Of a stretch of DNA of 8,875 nt, positions 5,453-8,875 are shown piece after piece (within the stretch, counting starts at the first letter, position 1; every line of letters starts with the position of its first letter). The stretch is from the NCBI GenBank assembly GCA_964507645.1, contig CAZDPU010000031.1, forward strand, positions 1-8,875, given 5' to 3'. Origin of the DNA: UBA6624 sp964507645 (lineage in GTDB: Bacteria; UBP7; UBA6624). The translations under genes and the position numbers were made by a program. The notes beneath the pieces are model-generated. The model did no database searches. It had not been told where the DNA came from and saw only the letters and a program-made list of their open reading frames with translations.

Positions 5453-6739
5453 TCAGCCTTTAAAAAGCTTTATCTTTTCACCATCCCATCCTGGGAAAAG
5501 CTCTTTGTCATTTTTGATTCCGAAAGTCGATTCTGCAACCTCGCTAAAAATAGACCTAAAGTCTGTTGTTACTGGCAAATCCCTGCCGTCTTCCAGGTTT
5601 TCTTTCGCTAAATCTGGAACATTACCGTGTATTTTTTGACCATCAACATCCTTGCCTAAAACAAACAAACAGGACCCCCTTCCATGATCTGTTCCTCCGG
5701 TCCCATTCTCTCTTACAGTTCTTCCAAACTCAGTCATTGTCATTAAATTGACTTTATCTTGGTATGCTCCAATGTCTTCCCAAAAGGCCGCAATTGATTC
5801 TGATAAATCTCTTAGATTATTTGCGAATGAACCCTGGGATGTTCCTTGTTGCACATGGGTATCCCATCCCCCCATTTCAGCAAATGCAACCTCAAGTCCA
5901 ACATCAGCCTTTATAAGTTGAGCAATTTGCTTCAGGGAGTTCCCCAATTTTGAACTTGGATAAGAAACCTTGGATTTTGCAACATAGTCTGTTTCTCTTA
6001 TCTTTTCTAGAAGATCAACTGCTTCAAAAGTTGAACTTGCTGTATCTTTCAATATCTCTTTTGTTGTGTCTTCATAGAGGGACTCAAAGGTGTTCCCGAC
6101 AATATTACCAACATTTATGTAATTCGGAAGTCCAAAATTATCTAAATCCGATATTGCCAAAGCAGACTCCTCTCCATAAAGAGCCCTTGGTAAAGATGGT
6201 GTTAAAGCAACCGATTGAAATGGTGTTGTTGATTCATGTCCCAATAAACCTACAGCCCTGTTAAGCCAGCCAGAACTTGTACCCTTGTCTCCAGGAGTCC
6301 CAGATTCCATAAAATCTTGTGCATCAAAATGACTCCTTGTTTTGTTTGGGCTTCCCATTCCATGAACCACAGCAAGGTTCCCTTCACCCCAATGATTCAT
6401 CAAGGGCTTTAATGAAGGATGGAAACCAAAACCATTATCAAGATCGATAACAGTCCCCTCCTTAGACCCTGGGTTCATATAAAGTCTTGGACGTGCATCA
6501 ACCAGATGCTTGTCGTTTATCTTAGGAACAGCCATTAAACCATCCATTGCGCCCCTCTGAAAAATTGTAACCAAGATTTTATTGTCTCTTAAAAGGTCAT
6601 TTTGAGAATTTAAAACAGCTCTATTTACAAAAAGAGGGTTTCCTCCAACTCCAAGGCTAAATAAAGCTATTCCACCAGACTTTAAAAAAGCTCGCCTAGT
6701 CCATATCCCCTTTATATCATCGTCGTGATCATCATGCAT
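5453..6739 (-). CDS. DUF1501 family protein with Tat signal
   Basis: Exported protein of the DUF1501 family, which is related to the alkaline phosphatase/sulfatase superfamily; no reaction is established for most members. The 428 residues start with an acidic stretch (MHDDHDDD), then a twin-arginine motif TRRAFLKSGG (14-23) and hydrophobic segment to about residue 38. Family motifs follow: GAMDG (63-67), SHFDAQ (136-141), GGWDTH (290-295), EFGRT (337-341), GTDHGRG (349-355) and a late DFRSIFSEV (393-401). The Asp, His and Glu residues in these blocks are the likely metal ligands of the phosphatase-like fold. It lies 2 bases after the DUF1800 stop with a very strong ribosome binding site. Length is normal and no key block is missing. 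Tat export implies folding, perhaps with metal, before transport. Family assignment is firm; function is not known. Confidence 0.92.
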   Translation of the reverse strand: MHDDHDDDIKGIWTRRAFLKSGGIALFSLGVGGNPLFVNRAVLNSQNDLLRDNKILVTIFQRGAMDGLMAVPKINDKHLVDARPRLYMNPGSKEGTVIDLDNGFGFHPSLKPLMNHWGEGNLAVVHGMGSPNKTRSHFDAQDFMESGTPGDKGTSSGWLNRAVGLLGHESTTPFQSVALTPSLPRALYGEESALAISDLDNFGLPNYINVGNIVGNTFESLYEDTTKEILKDTASSTFEAVDLLEKIRETDYVAKSKVSYPSSKLGNSLKQIAQLIKADVGLEVAFAEMGGWDTHVQQGTSQGSFANNLRDLSESIAAFWEDIGAYQDKVNLMTMTEFGRTVRENGTGGTDHGRGSCLFVLGKDVDGQKIHGNVPDLAKENLEDGRDLPVTTDFRSIFSEVAESTFGIKNDKELFPGWDGEKIKLFKG

Positions 6740-6741
6740 AA

Positions 6742-8718
6742 TTACCTCCTTTGAAATTCCGGACTTCCCAAAATAATGCCAACAATCTGCTCTAATATGC
6801 TGGCATTCTCTTTTCTTGATTTTCTATTATCCCCCTTATTGAAATCCTGCTCGACAACAGTTAAAGAATCTCCATCCGCCATGCCTCCAGACATACTTCT
6901 TGTCGTATCAAACTGTGCTGATGCAGACTCAATTTTTGTAGTTAGATTTTCAACATTTACAACCGGCTCTAAAATTCTCAACGTCTCTTCTAAGTCTCTG
7001 TAGGGCATTATGAGTTGTGCGTAAACTTCCAAAGCATGTTGAACACTCTCAGGCTCATGAAAAATACCTTTGAAAGTATTTAACTGCTTTAAGTCAGAAG
7101 AAACTCCTTTGATTTTATTTCCTGCAATTGAAAGTCCGAAATTCATTCTTGAAATCAGAGATCCGGTATTAACCCAGGCTGTAGAGGAATCTGGATATCC
7201 TGTTGGAGCCTGGTATCTATATATCGGCTGCCCCATTGCTGTTATTGAATTCAATAAGCTTCTTTGTGCAGTTAGTTCGCTGTCTAAAATTCGAATTGTA
7301 GAAATAGCTAGCTCAAATGGAGATTTTATTTTTGACCTTATCGCACTTTCTTCCCAAAAATAATCAGAATAAAACATCGCTCTATAAACCTCAGTCAGGT
7401 TTCCTGAATTGTCTGAGTAAGCTTTTGCCATGATTTCAACGAGTTCTTCTGGCGGATCATCTTGAACAAATTTTGTTGCTATTTTCTTGGATAAAAATTT
7501 AGCTGCATATTCATTTTGAGACAAAATATCCAAAACCCTTTCCCCCTCCTCGATGCCTCCCCCTCTTTCAAAATGGTTTCCAAGAATGTTCTTTTCTTCC
7601 GCATCGTGAGCACTCGCTCTAAAAACAAAAAAACCGTCTTGAATGAACCCAAGCCTTTCAAGTTGTGAACTAAGAAAGGAATCACTGGCTGAACTCCTTG
7701 CTGCATTATCTCCCATTCCCATCTGCGTATTCTGTCTATTGGTTATTTCTTCAGGTGGCATCCAAGTCCAGCCCGTAAAGGCACGTGCAACCTCTTGAAC
7801 ATCTTCTTGGGTGTATCCTCCAGCATTATTGAATGCATCAACACCCAGTGTATGTAATTCCATTAATTCTCGAGCATAGTTTTCATTCAAGCCCCTTCCG
7901 GTTTGGCGAAGAAGTGTTTTAGCTGCTTGTGGCAAGTTTCTTTTTCTTGTTCCGTTTGTTAGGTTCTCCATGTTGAAACTTGCTGTTGTTTCAACATCCC
8001 CACCTGCAGTAGAAAGTCCGTTGTCAAGATAGAAAAGCATCCCTGGATGCTTTGCAGTGGCCTCAAGCATGTCACGAAAATCTCCAAAAACATTACCCTT
8101 TATTGCATCCCTCTCATATGAATAAACATAAGGTCGAACTTGCCCCTTGCTTGCGTCTATATTGAAGTGATTAAACCAAAAATCTGTCAAAACTTCTTGA
8201 AGCTGATTTTCAGAATAAGAAGCTCTTAGTATTTTTTGAGCCGTTGTTTCTTGATCAAGTTCTCCAATTGGGATAAGGGAAAATTCCTCTATGTAGAGAT
8301 TGGATATTCTCCTTTGCTCTTCATTTGTCATCTTGGAAAGACCTTCTTCTGAGATCAACCCCTGCTCCACTGCCCATCTCTTTGAAAGGTTATTAACCCT
8401 TCCCCCAGGAAGATAAGTTTTTGCCATTTCTTCCACAGACATTCCCAGTGATTTAAATTGAAAATCATGCAAAATTGAACTCAGTTCAGAATCATCTAAT
8501 TCGGCAAGCAATTGACTTTCAAACCAATCATCAATACCAATAGAAACAACATAGTCAACTTCCCCCTGCCTGGGCCCAAAAGCAAATCTGTCCAAAACAT
8601 GACGGGCAGCTTGTTCGTCTGTCAAGCCAGCTCTAATCCATGGTTTTTCCCCTGGCTGAGAACTATTAATTAATGTAAAAAAAAGAATAAAAACTAAAAA
8701 TTTAAATTTCTTAAACAT
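6742..8718 (-). CDS. DUF1800 family protein with Sec signal
   Basis: Exported DUF1800 protein of unknown function, the usual upstream partner of DUF1501. The 658 residues open with a Sec leader (MFKKFKFLVFILFFTLINSS), cleaved probably near residue 20; no lipobox cysteine. Recognisable family blocks are HVLDRFAFGPR (40-50), VLTDFWFNHFNI (176-187), NENYARELMELHTLGV (278-293), GGYTQEDVQEVARAFTGW (300-317), AHDAEEKNILG (370-380), FLSKKIATKFV (408-418), APTGYPDSSTAWVN (504-517) and the C-terminal ILGSPEFQRR. A low-complexity Ser/Gly/Asp-rich insert lies at about 598-640. Slightly longer than many members. The start has only a weak purine site upstream (GGCAGGCAAAAGA), but it is the one giving a clean signal peptide. 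It is followed after 2 bases by DUF1501, an arrangement common in Planctomycetes, Bacteroidetes and Proteobacteria. The pair is thought to act at the cell surface or periplasm; the job is unproven. Confidence 0.92.
   Translation of the reverse strand: MFKKFKFLVFILFFTLINSSQPGEKPWIRAGLTDEQAARHVLDRFAFGPRQGEVDYVVSIGIDDWFESQLLAELDDSELSSILHDFQFKSLGMSVEEMAKTYLPGGRVNNLSKRWAVEQGLISEEGLSKMTNEEQRRISNLYIEEFSLIPIGELDQETTAQKILRASYSENQLQEVLTDFWFNHFNIDASKGQVRPYVYSYERDAIKGNVFGDFRDMLEATAKHPGMLFYLDNGLSTAGGDVETTASFNMENLTNGTRKRNLPQAAKTLLRQTGRGLNENYARELMELHTLGVDAFNNAGGYTQEDVQEVARAFTGWTWMPPEEITNRQNTQMGMGDNAARSSASDSFLSSQLERLGFIQDGFFVFRASAHDAEEKNILGNHFERGGGIEEGERVLDILSQNEYAAKFLSKKIATKFVQDDPPEELVEIMAKAYSDNSGNLTEVYRAMFYSDYFWEESAIRSKIKSPFELAISTIRILDSELTAQRSLLNSITAMGQPIYRYQAPTGYPDSSTAWVNTGSLISRMNFGLSIAGNKIKGVSSDLKQLNTFKGIFHEPESVQHALEVYAQLIMPYRDLEETLRILEPVVNVENLTTKIESASAQFDTTRSMSGGMADGDSLTVVEQDFNKGDNRKSRKENASILEQIVGIILGSPEFQRR
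6744..6752 (-). promoter_or_regulatory. Ribosome binding site for DUF1501 inside the DUF1800 3' end
   Basis: On the minus strand this reads AAAGGAGGT, with the AGGAGG core 5 bases before the ATG at 6739. The core is also the last two codons of DUF1800 (Arg-Arg), directly before its TAA. The arrangement supports translational coupling and fixes the DUF1501 start. Confidence 0.9.
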
Positions 8719-8776
8719 TCTTTTGCCTGCCGATATAGTACCATGTTCGTTTTATAAAAGTTTCTTTGATTGGTTT

Positions 8777-8805
8777 TTTATAATTTCATTTTTTGCAAAC
8801 GTAAA
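8777..8805 (-). promoter_or_regulatory. Candidate promoter for the DUF1800-DUF1501 operon
   Basis: On the minus strand TTTACG (8800-8805; 4 of 6 to -35) and TATAAA (8777-8782; 5 of 6 to -10) are separated by exactly 17 bases. A transcript would begin near 8770, about 50 bases before the DUF1800 start. The boxes lie within the last codons and stop of the upstream ATPase-like gene. An alternative extended -10 (TGGTACTAT, 8735-8743) is closer to the start but has no good -35. Base composition makes chance matches likely. Confidence 0.35.
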
Positions 8806-8875
8806 CTATTTGTAATCACAATAATGTCAGAACACACCATTGCGGTTTGGGCAATCACTGGATGAAGAACCCCAA
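8778..8875 (-). CDS. C-terminal end of a P1B-type (heavy-metal) P-type ATPase, partial
   Basis: The minus strand is open from the window edge to a TAA at 8778-8780 and encodes 32 residues ending in ITNSLRLQKMKL. The stretch H-P-V-I-A-Q-T-A-M, then a hydrophobic segment, then T-N-S-L-R-L, matches the pattern of the last membrane helix and tail of copper/heavy-metal P1B ATPases (typically (N/H)P-x-(I/L)A-A-x-A-M-...-S-V-x-x-(N)-S-L-R-L followed by a few basic residues). The usual S-S before the helix end is S-D here. Only the tail is visible, so the metal and the rest of the protein cannot be judged. The stop lies 59 bases before DUF1800 with no clear terminator between, so read-through into DUF1800-DUF1501 is possible. 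The call rests on a short match from memory. Confidence 0.6.
   Translation of the reverse strand, partial: GVLHPVIAQTAMVCSDIIVITNSLRLQKMKL

Noticed and set aside
5417..5611. 64-codon plus-strand open frame after the DUF378 gene
   Set aside because: It starts inside the terminator hairpin and runs antisense through the conserved 3' end of DUF1501, so it is a shadow frame.
8750..8783. Inverted repeat TTATAAAA / TTTTATAA upstream of DUF1800
   Set aside because: Short, purely A-T, self-palindromic at each arm and with no following T tract on the minus strand; no good case for an operator or terminator.
8824..8865. Short plus-strand frame MSEHTIAVWAITG
   Set aside because: Only 13 codons, no ribosome site, and it is antisense to the probable P-type ATPase tail.
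1..8875. tRNA, rRNA, CRISPR array, insertion sequence or phage genes
   Set aside because: No cloverleaf, spaced direct-repeat array, transposase-like protein or terminal inverted repeats were seen; the window is filled by ordinary protein-coding genes.

Overview
The window reads as a piece of an AT-rich Gram-negative bacterial genome. Three points support this: a twin-arginine signal, several Sec-type leaders on presumed periplasmic proteins, and strong Shine-Dalgarno sites at some genes. Arginine is written mostly AGA/AGG, in keeping with low GC. A run of N (5180-5207) marks an assembly gap, so the source may be a draft, single-cell or metagenomic assembly. The gene mix (DUF1800/DUF1501 pair, exported M28 peptidase, EF-hand array protein, EF-G-like GTPase) would suit an uncultivated, possibly marine, lineage. 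The sequence alone does not fix the phylum.

The left part (1-5408) is transcribed rightward. It starts with the C-terminal 298 residues of a protein built from at least nine EF-hand loops. That gene overlaps an exported M28 zinc peptidase by 11 bases. After 35 bases comes a divergent EF-G-like translational GTPase, whose stop codon shares one base (TAATG) with the start of an alpha/beta-hydrolase of the HSL/esterase type. After an AT-rich spacer and the N gap lies a small two-helix DUF378 membrane protein with a cysteine-rich tail, closed by a good intrinsic terminator at 5419-5450.

The right part (5453-8875) is transcribed leftward. At the window edge is the last stretch of what looks like a P1B-type (heavy-metal) P-type ATPase, which is easy to miss. 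It is followed by a DUF1800 protein with a Sec signal and a DUF1501 protein with a Tat signal. The last two are spaced 2 bases apart, and the Shine-Dalgarno of DUF1501 is made from the two terminal arginine codons of DUF1800. This is the widespread but poorly understood DUF1800-DUF1501 exported pair.

The two blocks converge on the terminator near 5419-5450. The EF-hand/peptidase pair and the DUF1800/DUF1501 pair both look translationally coupled and exported, or probably so. The EF-G-like/hydrolase overlap joins genes with no obvious shared pathway. No mobile element, CRISPR array, tRNA or rRNA was seen. Nothing here is convincingly a wholly new system. The most interesting points are the altered catalytic and guanine-binding motifs of the EF-G-like protein, the duplicated EF-hand unit coupled to a peptidase, and the Cys-tailed DUF378 protein beside the assembly gap.
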